From contig NZ_PIQA01000014.1 in NCBI RefSeq assembly GCF_003987095.1, positions 1 to 64,000 on the forward strand: a stretch of 64,000 bases of DNA, in the 5' to 3' direction. This stretch comes from Idiomarina piscisalsi. GTDB lineage: Bacteria; Pseudomonadota; Gammaproteobacteria; Enterobacterales; Alteromonadaceae. Made by a program: the position numbers and the translations under genes. This document shows, in pieces, positions 1 through 8,849 of the stretch; positions within the stretch are counted from its first letter, which is position 1; every line of letters starts with the position of its first letter. The notes under the pieces were generated by a model. It made no database searches, was not told where the DNA came from, and saw nothing but the letters and a program-made list of their open reading frames with translations.

Positions 1-112
1 GCCATTAGGTGATATAGGTTTTTAAATTATTAGTTTAAGGCAACCCGTTTAGCTACTTTTGTTGGCAAGAGAGTTTGTTAAAGCTGATAAAAATCGACGA
101 GAGATAAATAGC

Positions 113-118
113 TATACT
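113..118 (+). promoter_or_regulatory. -10-like element upstream of the retron RNA
   Basis: TATACT lies about 20 bases before the first arm of the candidate msr-msd RNA, so transcription would begin near 125 and enter the a1 arm almost at once, as in known retrons. No convincing -35 box sits at 16-18 bp. The rest of positions 1-137 shows no gene. Confidence 0.3.
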
Positions 119-137
119 GCACCGTTAGTTTTGGCAA

Positions 138-279
138 CTTGCCCACGACGTAGAATTGTGTGAGCATAGTCAATGGCTGGGGGACGATTTAACTTTGCAA
201 TGCAATCTGCATTGTGCATTCATGAAGGCTCTTTTGCCCACAGTGGCCCTACAACCGTGTGGACTAGCGCGTGGGAGGT
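138..279 (+). ncRNA. Candidate retron msr-msd non-coding RNA
   Basis: The bases just before the reverse transcriptase can fold as a retron RNA. CCCACG (142-147), CG (149-150) and TAG (151-153) pair with CTA (264-266), CG (268-269) and CGTGGG (270-275), giving an 11-bp a1/a2-type stem with single bulges at A148 and G267. Inside it are a 7-bp hairpin (CAATGCA 198-204 with TGCATTG 208-214, loop ATC) and a 5-bp stem (238-242 with 258-262). In known retrons the priming guanosine sits just inside a1; G153 is the natural candidate. The a2 arm reaches the ribosome-binding region of the RT gene. The fold was made by eye and the RNA ends are approximate. Confidence 0.55.
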
Positions 280-1977
280 ATGAGACAAAACCCCCCAGCC
301 TTCTTAAGGGAGCTTCGATATTTAATGGATTCTCAAACGGTTCTGCCACCACGGGCTAAACTAGCCAACTGCTCTACACTAGACCAGCTTGCTTCTCTTC
401 TTAATACCGAAGTGGATAAGCTTCTTAAACTGATCTATCCGCATAATCGTCAGTACATCTCTTTTTCGATTCCCAAGAAGGATGGTAGCCGTCGACTTAT
501 AAGCACCCCTAAGCCAACACTTAAAAACTATCAAATGATCATAGCGTCTGAGCTTCATCACCATTACATACCAAGGGCCAGTGCGCATGCGTTTATTGAA
601 CAAAAAAGCGTACTAACCAACGCTTCTCCGCATGTCAACAAAAGGTATGTGCTTAATTTAGATTTAGAAGACTTTTTTGGGACTATCACGTTTGGGAGGG
701 TAAAACGTCTACTTCAGAGCCCTCCGTTAAGCCTTACGCACAATGTTGCAACTGTTGTTGCACATATTTGCTGTTACAAGGGAAGGCTTCCTCAAGGTGC
801 ACCGTCCTCACCAATAATATCAAACATGATTGCATTTAAATTAGACAATCAACTTTTAAAGTTGGCGAAGCAATATCGCTTCACTTACACACGCTACGCC
901 GACGATATAACCCTTTCATTTAATCAAAAAAGAAAGACGAGTTTGCCCACAGATATAGTTAAGTTTGATGAAGATAGCCTAGCGTTAGGTAGGTTGCTTT
1001 TGCGGACTATTGAATCAAACGGTTTCTCTGTAAACGATGATAAAACAAGATTAGCGACAAAGAATGATCGTCAAGCAGTGACGAACTTGACGGTAAATCA
1101 ATTTGTTAACGTCAATCGGCTATTTTTGCGTCAAACTTCTGCAATGATAAACGCTCTCAACGTTTATGGGGCTCAAGATGCGGAAATCGAGTACTTAAAA
1201 AAGTATCATAAAGGATACCTTTCACCACGAAAGCAGCTAAAGCACAAAAATGAGCCAGGAAAGTTTTTCAAGCAAATGGTAAGAGGAAGACTAAACTTTA
1301 TTCGTATGGTGAAGGGTAAAGATTCTCTAGTGTGGAGAAAGCTAATGTACCGATACACCGTTGCCATAGGAGAACCAAACGCACGATACGCTCTATCACC
1401 TGCAGAGTTAGCAAAACGTTCGCTTTTCGTCATACATAATCTCACAGACGATAGTGAAGGTGTTGGAACTGGGTTTAAGCTTAATACATTCGGTATGGTT
1501 ACCAATCAACACGTGATTGCTTATTTAGACAACTCGAACCTAGCTGATTTCTGCGTCATCGAATGGATTGAAAAAATGGATCAACAATTTCCATCGGTTC
1601 AACTTATTTTATCAGATGAAAAGTCAGATATTGCGATAGTTGAGGGCGCATCAATGAACATCGTGCCAGCTCTTGATGCTTCCACTTCCCCAGACTACAC
1701 ACCAGGAACGACGTGCACTTTATTGGGATTCCCTAACTATAAGACCGAGGATTCCCCTACAGTCATCGAATGTAGAATTGTGCGAGAAATTGAAGTAGAT
1801 AACGAACCCAGAATAGTAGTAGACGAAAAAGTAACTCACGGAATGAGTGGTGGGCCTGTTATAGATTCGGACGGCTTAGTAATTGGAATTATATCTAACG
1901 GCTCTAAATATAACTCGACAGACGATCGTGTAAACGCGTTTATTCCTATAAAGACTTTACTCCTAACAAAAAATTAG
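280..1977 (+). CDS. Retron-type reverse transcriptase fused to a trypsin-like serine protease
   Basis: About 565 residues (numbered here from the GTG at 271). The N-terminal half is a retron RT: the NAxxH motif as NASPH (117-121), catalytic D131 in LDLEDFF, the LPQGAPSSP segment, YADD at 209-212, and VTN at 270-272 where retrons usually have VTG. From about 380 a chymotrypsin/trypsin-like domain follows with H414 (TNQHV), D453 (SDIAIV) and S526 (GMSGGP), a complete catalytic triad. There is no signal peptide, so it should act in the cytoplasm. Retrons pair an RT and its msDNA with an effector, usually for phage defence; here the protease is the likely effector, fused to the RT. ATG 280 follows GGGAGG very closely; ATG 325, with AAGGGAG 12 bases upstream, is an alternative start. 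Retron-protease fusions are known, but I do not assign a type number. Confidence 0.9.
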   Translation: MRQNPPAFLRELRYLMDSQTVLPPRAKLANCSTLDQLASLLNTEVDKLLKLIYPHNRQYISFSIPKKDGSRRLISTPKPTLKNYQMIIASELHHHYIPRASAHAFIEQKSVLTNASPHVNKRYVLNLDLEDFFGTITFGRVKRLLQSPPLSLTHNVATVVAHICCYKGRLPQGAPSSPIISNMIAFKLDNQLLKLAKQYRFTYTRYADDITLSFNQKRKTSLPTDIVKFDEDSLALGRLLLRTIESNGFSVNDDKTRLATKNDRQAVTNLTVNQFVNVNRLFLRQTSAMINALNVYGAQDAEIEYLKKYHKGYLSPRKQLKHKNEPGKFFKQMVRGRLNFIRMVKGKDSLVWRKLMYRYTVAIGEPNARYALSPAELAKRSLFVIHNLTDDSEGVGTGFKLNTFGMVTNQHVIAYLDNSNLADFCVIEWIEKMDQQFPSVQLILSDEKSDIAIVEGASMNIVPALDASTSPDYTPGTTCTLLGFPNYKTEDSPTVIECRIVREIEVDNEPRIVVDEKVTHGMSGGPVIDSDGLVIGIISNGSKYNSTDDRVNAFIPIKTLLLTKN

Positions 1978-1995
1978 TAGGGGAGCGTCCCCTAC
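1977..1995. terminator. Shared stem-loop between RT and integrase
   Basis: GTAGGGG-AGCGT-CCCCTAC forms a perfect 7-bp stem between the two convergent genes. It includes the last base of the RT stop codon and the integrase stop codon. On the minus strand it is followed within a few bases by a T-rich run, so it should terminate the integrase transcript, and possibly both. Confidence 0.6.
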
Positions 1996-2552
1996 AATTC
2001 CAACTCAATAAAGTCTCGGTCCACATCCTCCTGAGTAATCCCTATATATCGTAGCGTTACAGCTTCCGAACTATGACGCAGCATCTTCATTACCCTGGCA
2101 ATGTCGTGAGTATTCTTATAAAGGTGATAGCCACGGGTCTTTCGCATTGAATGAGTCCCCAGCTTAATGCCAACCTCCTCCCCTATCGCCGCGAACGCCC
2201 GCGAAACGTAACGGCGGCTAATCGGGGCCTCGTCCAAACCTTTAGACCATTGATTTCGATAGGATTGAAATAGGTAAATATGGTCTGGATGCTCATCCTT
2301 TATCCGAGCAATAATCGACCGTGCTTTGTCGTTCAGTTTAATGGTTGCTTGTTTTGACGTCTTTCCCTCAACTAAGGTCAGACGCTCATCGTGTATGTTT
2401 TCAAACTTGATGGACAGTAAATCTGAAATCCGTAACGCCAGGTTCAAGCCAACATCCCAAACATCAGCAATTTGCTGACCGTATGTTCGTTTGAGAAGGT
2501 GGCTAATCAGCTTTACGGTATCCAGATCTTTAACCGCTTGTACTTCGGCCAT
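1992..2552 (-). CDS. Small tyrosine recombinase / integrase
   Basis: 186 residues, the size of FimB/FimE-type recombinases, so essentially a catalytic domain without a long arm-binding N-terminus. Visible catalytic residues are R in ALRISDLL, HxxR in THSMRKTR, the second H in MLRHSS and the nucleophile Y in TLRYIG. All expected positions are present, so it looks intact. AAGGA precedes the ATG by about 8 bases. It would cut and rejoin DNA at specific sites, for integration, excision or inversion. It converges on the retron gene with only 14 bp between, and an inverted repeat (2642-2666) lies upstream of its start. Being so short, it is probably not the classic island integrase for the tRNA-like site near 10,170. 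Confidence 0.9.
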   Translation of the reverse strand: MAEVQAVKDLDTVKLISHLLKRTYGQQIADVWDVGLNLALRISDLLSIKFENIHDERLTLVEGKTSKQATIKLNDKARSIIARIKDEHPDHIYLFQSYRNQWSKGLDEAPISRRYVSRAFAAIGEEVGIKLGTHSMRKTRGYHLYKNTHDIARVMKMLRHSSEAVTLRYIGITQEDVDRDFIELEL

Positions 2553-2641
2553 GATCTAGTTCCTTTTTTGCTGTAAAACGTGATTTTGAGTACTTAAGAG
2601 GGTATAAAGGGGGAAATAGCCCGTTTTTAGTGGGTTTGCTT

Positions 2642-2666
2642 GTTCCCATTTCCTTATTTTGGGAAC
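2642..2666. repeat. Inverted repeat upstream of the recombinase
   Basis: GTTCCCA (2642-2648) and TGGGAAC (2660-2666) are perfect 7-bp inverted arms separated by 11 bases, about 90 bp upstream of the recombinase start. The geometry fits either a recombinase crossover site or an operator. The rest of 2553-2793 is AT-rich and shows no gene. Confidence 0.4.
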
Positions 2667-2793
2667 TTAGTATTAATTAAAACAGAACGCCTCTTTTTGA
2701 TGATATATCTTTTAAACTTCGGGGAGTAAAGCTCTTCTTGAAAACGATTTTTGATTAATGTATCGTTAGGCTGCTTATATACAACTGTAGGTA

Positions 2794-3138
2794 ATGATGC
2801 TTAGACTGGGATTTTTAATACTGGTGCTGGTTGCTGTTCTGACTCAAATCAGTCAGGCGGTTGCTGACGTGCATCAATCTCACCAGTCATCCTCTGAGCA
2901 ACACCTCAATTTTGATCATGACGAATCTCACATCGATAAGCGCAACCTCCCTAAAAGTGGCGAAGTCAGCTTTGACTGCCATCATTGCTGTCACTGCCAT
3001 GGTTCTTTTCATCTATATGCGATGAAGGCTGAAAAAACTCTCGCATTACCACGAATGGGAACAATGCGCCCTGGGTACACCCAGTTCTACACTAATCCAC
3101 TGTCATCACCGCTGTTCCGGCCACCCATCTCCTCATAA
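2794..3138 (+). CDS. Small exported His/Cys-rich protein heading the czc operon (CzcI/CopL-like)
   Basis: 114 residues. An N-terminal hydrophobic stretch (about 3-23, ending near SQAVA) is a probable signal peptide. The mature part has many histidines and acidic residues, then a dense CHHCCHCHG metal-ligand cluster around 62-70. It sits 73 bp upstream of czcC in the same direction. Small periplasmic proteins of this kind (CzcI, CopL) often open heavy-metal efflux operons and are thought to bind or sense metal. The exact family is not certain. AGG lies just before two consecutive ATG codons (2794 and 2797), so the start is one of these. Confidence 0.7.
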   Translation: MMLRLGFLILVLVAVLTQISQAVADVHQSHQSSSEQHLNFDHDESHIDKRNLPKSGEVSFDCHHCCHCHGSFHLYAMKAEKTLALPRMGTMRPGYTQFYTNPLSSPLFRPPISS

Positions 3139-3211
3139 CTGCCTAATACGCTGCTTTAGCAGCACAACAAAATCGTTATTTTACGCAGTAATATGACTGA
3201 GGAGTCTATCT

Positions 3212-4462
3212 ATGGGTCCGTTTTCGACACATAGCAAACGCTTGTTTGTTGCCGTAAGTCTGGCAATAAGCTCAAGCTACGCCAATGCACAACAGTTGCC
3301 CGAGCAATGGCAACAAACTGTGCAGCGACACCCCAGTGTTGAAGCCGCTCAACAGCAGGCCGAAGCACTCATTCAACAGGGCAAGCAATTAAAGCAGCCT
3401 TTGTACAACCCTAGCTTATCGTCACGCTTAGAGCGTGAGGGTGACATCAATAACTACGCTATTGGTCTAAGCCAAACGCTGGACTGGAGCACTCGCAATG
3501 AAGCACGTGCCAGTCAGAGTGACGCAGTGACCGCTATGGCAATGAGTATTTATCGCCAGTCGGCGACATCGCATGCTAAAACACTGCTGAATACCTATGT
3601 GCAATGGCTTGATGCAAAACAGCGTTACGCACTTGCTGAGCAGCAAGAGGAAATCGTTAAACAGGCGATAAGCCTGGTTGCCGAACGACGTAAAGCCGGT
3701 GACTTAGGTGCCGTCGACGAACAGCTGACGGTACTCGCGCTAAGTCGGCAACTGCAACAAACGGCAGCGGCCTATCAACAACTGCAATCCGCTGAAGCAG
3801 AGTTAAACGCTCTGCTAACAACGTCTGATGTCGGTCAACTCTCCATTAATGAGGAGCTATTTAACGTTGAACCTGCGTTAACGGCTCGTTGGCAACAACA
3901 CCCAGCGTTAAAAGCCGCTTACCTGCAATGGCAATTAAAGCGCGCGGATGTCGACTGGAAACGCTCGTTAACCACCGCCAACCCAACCGTAGGCGTCGAA
4001 GCGGGCGAGAGCAATAACGAAACCGTAGTTGGCTTATCATTCAGTATTCCACTACAGATTCGCAATAACTACAGCGATGCAGTACGCGCAGCCAATAGCG
4101 AAGCTGTTGCTGAAGAAAAGCGTCTGATTGCGCTACGCCAACAATGGCAAGCAGCACTGAAATCGTCCCTTAACAACTACCGCTTTGTTAAAAAACAATG
4201 GCAAAGCTGGCAAAGAGACTTTCAATCTCGGCAGGATGAGTCGATGCAGGTGATTGAGCAGTCCTGGCTCGCCGGAGACTTATCCACCACCGACTATCTC
4301 ACCGCCATGCAACAGCAGCTCGATAGTCAATTTGCAGGGATAGCGCTGCAAACACAATATCGGTTGGCCGCCATTGAATGGTTGTACCGTTCGGGCGAAC
4401 TCAGTAAAGCGCTGACGTTATCGCCGTTAAGCCAGCAAACAAAAGCAGAGATTGGAGAGTAA
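3212..4462 (+). CDS. czcC: CzcC-like outer-membrane factor (TolC family)
   Basis: 416 residues with a signal peptide ending near SSYANAQ. The body is rich in Gln/Ala long helices, as expected of the TolC/OEP fold that forms the outer-membrane channel of a tripartite efflux pump. A strong GAGGAG site lies 8 bases before the ATG. It is followed after 3 bp by the adaptor gene and then the RND pump, so it supplies the outer-membrane exit duct of a CzcCBA-type divalent-metal exporter. Family assignment rests on the order of genes plus the helical pattern. Confidence 0.85.
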   Translation: MGPFSTHSKRLFVAVSLAISSSYANAQQLPEQWQQTVQRHPSVEAAQQQAEALIQQGKQLKQPLYNPSLSSRLEREGDINNYAIGLSQTLDWSTRNEARASQSDAVTAMAMSIYRQSATSHAKTLLNTYVQWLDAKQRYALAEQQEEIVKQAISLVAERRKAGDLGAVDEQLTVLALSRQLQQTAAAYQQLQSAEAELNALLTTSDVGQLSINEELFNVEPALTARWQQHPALKAAYLQWQLKRADVDWKRSLTTANPTVGVEAGESNNETVVGLSFSIPLQIRNNYSDAVRAANSEAVAEEKRLIALRQQWQAALKSSLNNYRFVKKQWQSWQRDFQSRQDESMQVIEQSWLAGDLSTTDYLTAMQQQLDSQFAGIALQTQYRLAAIEWLYRSGELSKALTLSPLSQQTKAEIGE

Positions 4463-4465
4463 ACG

Positions 4466-5578
4466 ATGTCAGTAAAACCTTTATACGCAGCAATAGCACT
4501 TGCGCTGAGCTTTCCGGTGATGGCGCAGGATGAACACGGACACGACGAAAAAGAACGTACTCACAAGGAAAGTGCAGGCGTGGAGCTATCCAGCAAGCAA
4601 CTGTCCATGGCAGATATCACCACACGAACCTTGCAAACTCAAGTCATTGAATACCCGGTTTATGCCCCGGGCGAGGTGGTTGCTAACGACTTTAACAGCT
4701 ATATCGTGAGTCCGCGCATCGATTCGACCGTTCTCAAACGTTTTGTCAGTATTGGCGATCACGTCGAAAAAGGTGAGCCACTGGCAACCCTCTTCAGTGC
4801 CACCATAGCGGAGGCGCAAAGTCAGTATTTGGTCACACTTAACGAATGGCAACGCGTGCAGTCACTTGGTGAGTCGACGGTGGGTGAAAAACGCTTTGTC
4901 GAAGCGAAAAACGCCTTTACCTCAGCGCAAGCAAAACTCAAAGCGTTTGGTATGTCAGCCAGTGACATTAAGCGCTTAAGTAAAGCTGACTACCCTGTCG
5001 GCGAATACCAACTGACCTCAGAAATTGGCGGGATTGTGGTTAGCGATAACTTCAAGCAGGGCCAGCAAGTTAATGCCGGTAAACACTTGGTTGAAGTGCT
5101 ACAAGAAGAAACCTTGTGGGTTAATGCTCGGCTACCGGGCTCAGCCGACCTCAATGTGAAGTTTGGTGATGCTGTTACGGTGAGTGTCGACAACCAACGC
5201 TTTGCGGCAAAAGTCATTCAGGAAGGTCACACAATAGACCATACAACCCGTACCCGAACTGTCCGACTTGCGGTAAATAACGAAAAGGACCAATTACACC
5301 CCGGTTTATTTGCAGATGTCTATTTCTCAGTCAAGTCGGATGGATCGGTGCTTGCAGTTAAGGACTCAGCCTTAATGCGGGCACCTGATGGTGACTGGCA
5401 GATATTCATTGAGCACGAACCCGGAAAGTTTGAACCGAAGAAAGTCGAATTGGTTGATGAAAAAGGTCCGTGGAAAGTCATTAGAGGCGTTAAGGAAGGC
5501 ACAGAATATGTAGACAACGGCGCGTTTTTCGTTCGCTCTCAAATCGCTAAAGGCGGTTTTGACCCACATAACCACTAA
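4466..5578 (+). CDS. czcB: CzcB-like periplasmic adaptor (membrane fusion protein)
   Basis: 370 residues, signal peptide ending at VMAQ, followed by a short His/Asp/Glu-rich stretch (DEHGHDEKERTHKE) that could bind metal. A biotinyl-lipoyl-like half motif (VSIGDHVEKGEPLATLFS) and beta-barrel segments typical of HlyD/CzcB adaptors follow. It bridges the inner-membrane pump CzcA to the outer-membrane factor CzcC. It lies 3 bp after czcC and 11 bp before czcA, clearly one transcript. The C-terminus also ends with histidines (DPHNH). Confidence 0.88.
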   Translation: MSVKPLYAAIALALSFPVMAQDEHGHDEKERTHKESAGVELSSKQLSMADITTRTLQTQVIEYPVYAPGEVVANDFNSYIVSPRIDSTVLKRFVSIGDHVEKGEPLATLFSATIAEAQSQYLVTLNEWQRVQSLGESTVGEKRFVEAKNAFTSAQAKLKAFGMSASDIKRLSKADYPVGEYQLTSEIGGIVVSDNFKQGQQVNAGKHLVEVLQEETLWVNARLPGSADLNVKFGDAVTVSVDNQRFAAKVIQEGHTIDHTTRTRTVRLAVNNEKDQLHPGLFADVYFSVKSDGSVLAVKDSALMRAPDGDWQIFIEHEPGKFEPKKVELVDEKGPWKVIRGVKEGTEYVDNGAFFVRSQIAKGGFDPHNH

Positions 5579-5589
5579 CAGGAGGTTTT

Positions 5590-8500
5590 ATGTTTCAGCG
5601 CATTATTCAGTTTGCTGTCGCTAATCGCCTGTTATTGGTATTGGCTTTATTCAGCATCAGCATTGCGTCATTTTTTGTTATTCCCAAACTTAATCTGGAT
5701 GCCTTCCCCGATGTTACCAACGTTCAGGTAACGGTAAATACGGAGGCCCCCGGGTTAGCAGCGACCGAAGTCGAGCAGTTGATTACCTATCCGATAGAGT
5801 CGGTGATGTATGCCCTGCCCGACGTCAAAGAAGTTCGGTCAATCTCAAAAACAGGTTTATCGGGCATTACGGTAGTGTTTGACGAGAGTGTCGATATCTA
5901 CTTTGCCCGGCAACTGGTGTTTGAACGACTGCAGGCGGCAAAGGAATTAATACCCGAAGGCGTAGGTACACCCGAAATGGGTCCTAACTCTTCCGGCCTC
6001 GGCCAGGTTTATCAGTATCTGCTACTTGCCGAACCGGGCTCCGGTGTCAGCAGTATGGAGCTACGCAGTCTAAACGACTATGTGGTTAAACTGCTATTGA
6101 TGCCCGTTGAGGGAATTACCGAAGTCTTGTCCTTTGGCGGCGAAGTTAAACAGTATCAGGTTAATCTTAACCCCGCTAAGCTGTTGTCTTACGACCTTAC
6201 CCAGCAAGACGTCATGAGCGCGGTCAACAAGAATAACGGTAACGTTGGTGGTTGGTATATGCCCCGCGGTCAGGAGCAGTTGGTTATTCGCGGCACCGGC
6301 TGGCTGGATAGCGGTAAAAAAGGCCTGCAACAAATACGACAAATACCGCTCAAAACAGTTGACGGCGTTTCCGTAACACTGGGCCAGGTTGCCGAAGTCG
6401 AAATCGGCAGTGAAATTCGCCAGGGGGCGGTCTCAATGTCGCGTAAAGTCGACAGCGAGGTCAACCAGCTGGGCGAAGTGGTGTCGGGTATTGTGCTCAA
6501 ACGCATGGGCTCGAATACCAAAGCCACCATCGACGGTATTAAAAAGCGCATTCCGCTTATTCAGCAAGCATTACCCGAGGGTGTCACCTTTGAGCCGTAT
6601 TATGATCAGGCCGACTTAATACAAAAAGCCGTATCTACGGTCGCGTATTCACTGCTCATTGCCTTTGTGTTTATTATCGCAGTATTAGCACTGTTTTTGC
6701 TCAACATACGCGCTACTTTTTTAGTGTTACTGTCCATTCCCGTTTCTATCGCCATTGCCCTAATGGTAATGTCCGCGATGGGCATGTCGGCTAACCTGAT
6801 GTCGCTGGGCGGGATAGCTGTTGCCATTGGTATGCTGGTCGACGGCTCCGTGGTGATGGTTGAAAACATCTTTAAGCACTTAAGTCGTCCGGATAGTGAA
6901 CATCATGGCGACGCCGAGCAACGCACAGAGCACCGCGACCCGGATCCTCAGGCAGCCAAACTCGACAGTCATGGTATCAAGCTGCGAGTTAAGGAAGCGG
7001 CTAACGAAGTGGCTCGACCGGTATTCTTTGCCGCCATGATCATCTTGGTGGTCTTTATGCCACTGTTTAGTTTTCAGGGTGTTGAAGCTAAATTATTTGA
7101 ACCCATGGCTATCAGCATTATGTTGGCCATTATCTCCGCGGTTTTTGTGGCCATTATGGTTGTCCCGGCATTAGCCAGTTACTTTTTCAGTCGGGGTATT
7201 AAGCCTCGTGAAAATAAACTGCTTAAACCACTAGATAATGGTTATAAAAGACTATTGTCGGTCGCTTTACGCAGTAAAAAGGCCGTTATTACCCTGGCCG
7301 GTTTGCTGTTTGTCGGCGCTTTGGTGTTAGTGCCTCGTCTCGGCACGGAGTTCGCTCCCGAACTGGAAGAAGGCACGATTAATATTCGCGTGACATTAGC
7401 CCCCTCCTCTAACCTTGAAACGGCCTTAGAGGTGGCTCCGAAGCTTGAAAAAATCCTGATGTCGTTCCCGGAAACCACCTACGCACTCAGCCGCATTGGA
7501 CGAGCCGAAGTGGGCGGCGATCCAGAGCCTATCAGCAACATCGAGATATATGTGGGCCTTAAGCCGCAATCCGAATGGACAACGGCATCCGATCGCTACG
7601 CCTTACAAGAAAAAATGGAGGCAAAACTCGATGCTCACCCAGGCTTGTTGTTTAATTTTTCACAACCTATCGCAACACGGGTTGATGAACTGCTCTCAGG
7701 TGTAAAATCGCAGCTAGCCATCAAACTATTTGGACCCGAGCTTGACGTGTTGGCCCGTAAAGGCCAGGAAATAGAAAGTGCCGTCAAGCAAGTTGACGGG
7801 GCGGTTGCAGTAGCGATGGAGCAAATAAAAGGTGAATCACAACTCGTGGTTTCGCCGAAACGCCAACAACTCTCACGCTACGGCTTAAATGTCTCCGATG
7901 TACTGAGCGTTGTCGACAATGGCTTGGGTGGCGCTTCGGCAGGCCAGATCATTCGCGGTAATGAGCGCTATGATATTTACGTGCGGTTGGCCAAGCAATT
8001 CCGCGATACGCCGGAGTCTATTCGCTCGTTACGCTTGTTAACTCCCTCAGGGGCCTGGGTAACCTTAGGCGAAGTCGCCAGCGTTGCAATTGAATCAGGA
8101 CCACCGCAAATCCGTCGTGATGATGTACAGCGTCGCGTTGTGATTCAATCGAACGTTCAGGGTCGTGACATGGGTAGCGTGGTTGCCGATATTCGGAAGG
8201 CGATTGACGAGAAGGTGGATTTACCAACCGGTTACTCAGTCGACATTGGTGGCCAGTTCGAAAGTCAACAAAGAGCACAGAAGCGCTTGTCCATTGTCGT
8301 TCCCATATCGTTGGCACTCATCGCCCTGCTGCTTTATTTTGCTTTCGGCACCATGGGTCAAGCCATGCTGATTTTGGTGAATGTACCGTTAGCAGTCATC
8401 GGTGGTATTGTCGCACTCTTTGTGTCAGGACAGTACTTATCGGTGCCCAGCGCGGTTGGTTTTATCACGCTTTTTGGTGTGGCGGTACTAAACGGTGTGG

Positions 8501-8787
8501 TTCTGGTCGAAAGTATAAACCAGAGAATAACCGATGGGCATGCGGTTAGTGATGCCGTGTTTGATGGCGCATGGTCGCGACTCCGTCCGGTATTGATGAC
8601 AGCTATAACCTCAGCGTTAGGGCTCATCCCGATGCTGTTTGCAACCGGTGCAGGGGCTGAAATCCAACGCCCACTGGCTACCGTCATTGTCGGTGGTTTG
8701 GTATCAGCCACTCTGCTGACACTGGTTATCTTACCCGTGCTCTATCCTTGGTTTTCGAAACAAAAGGTTAATGATTTGAGTCGTTAG
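5590..8787 (+). CDS. czcA: CzcA-type heavy-metal RND efflux pump
   Basis: 1065 residues, the usual size of heavy-metal RND permeases. It has the first transmembrane segment at the N-terminus, two large periplasmic loops and the TM4 signature GMLVDGSVVMVEN, whose acidic residues carry protons in this family. It uses the proton gradient to expel divalent cations (probably Co/Zn/Cd) through CzcB and CzcC; metal choice cannot be read reliably from sequence. CAGGAGG sits 5 bases before the ATG. The cytoplasmic loop after the VEN motif carries an unusual His/Asp-rich insertion (bases 6883-6975, including SEHHGD and EHRDPDP). Confidence 0.92.
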   Translation: MFQRIIQFAVANRLLLVLALFSISIASFFVIPKLNLDAFPDVTNVQVTVNTEAPGLAATEVEQLITYPIESVMYALPDVKEVRSISKTGLSGITVVFDESVDIYFARQLVFERLQAAKELIPEGVGTPEMGPNSSGLGQVYQYLLLAEPGSGVSSMELRSLNDYVVKLLLMPVEGITEVLSFGGEVKQYQVNLNPAKLLSYDLTQQDVMSAVNKNNGNVGGWYMPRGQEQLVIRGTGWLDSGKKGLQQIRQIPLKTVDGVSVTLGQVAEVEIGSEIRQGAVSMSRKVDSEVNQLGEVVSGIVLKRMGSNTKATIDGIKKRIPLIQQALPEGVTFEPYYDQADLIQKAVSTVAYSLLIAFVFIIAVLALFLLNIRATFLVLLSIPVSIAIALMVMSAMGMSANLMSLGGIAVAIGMLVDGSVVMVENIFKHLSRPDSEHHGDAEQRTEHRDPDPQAAKLDSHGIKLRVKEAANEVARPVFFAAMIILVVFMPLFSFQGVEAKLFEPMAISIMLAIISAVFVAIMVVPALASYFFSRGIKPRENKLLKPLDNGYKRLLSVALRSKKAVITLAGLLFVGALVLVPRLGTEFAPELEEGTINIRVTLAPSSNLETALEVAPKLEKILMSFPETTYALSRIGRAEVGGDPEPISNIEIYVGLKPQSEWTTASDRYALQEKMEAKLDAHPGLLFNFSQPIATRVDELLSGVKSQLAIKLFGPELDVLARKGQEIESAVKQVDGAVAVAMEQIKGESQLVVSPKRQQLSRYGLNVSDVLSVVDNGLGGASAGQIIRGNERYDIYVRLAKQFRDTPESIRSLRLLTPSGAWVTLGEVASVAIESGPPQIRRDDVQRRVVIQSNVQGRDMGSVVADIRKAIDEKVDLPTGYSVDIGGQFESQQRAQKRLSIVVPISLALIALLLYFAFGTMGQAMLILVNVPLAVIGGIVALFVSGQYLSVPSAVGFITLFGVAVLNGVVLVESINQRITDGHAVSDAVFDGAWSRLRPVLMTAITSALGLIPMLFATGAGAEIQRPLATVIVGGLVSATLLTLVILPVLYPWFSKQKVNDLSR

Positions 8788-8803
8788 GGTTCAATAGCAC
8801 TTA

Positions 8804-8829
8804 AAGGGGCGGTTATTGCCGCCCCTTCT
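8804..8829 (+). terminator. Stem-loop between czcA and the CDF gene
   Basis: AAGGGGCGG (8804-8812) pairs perfectly with CCGCCCCTT (8819-8827) around a 6-base loop. Only a weak T stretch follows, so it may stop transcription partly or protect the upstream message, lowering expression of the two downstream genes. Confidence 0.55.
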
Positions 8830-8849
8830 ACTACAAAAAGGAACGTATT

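Noticed and set aside
156-359. 67-residue open frame over the retron RNA
   Set aside because: It overlaps the candidate msr-msd RNA and RT start, and has no family resemblance or ribosome-binding site.
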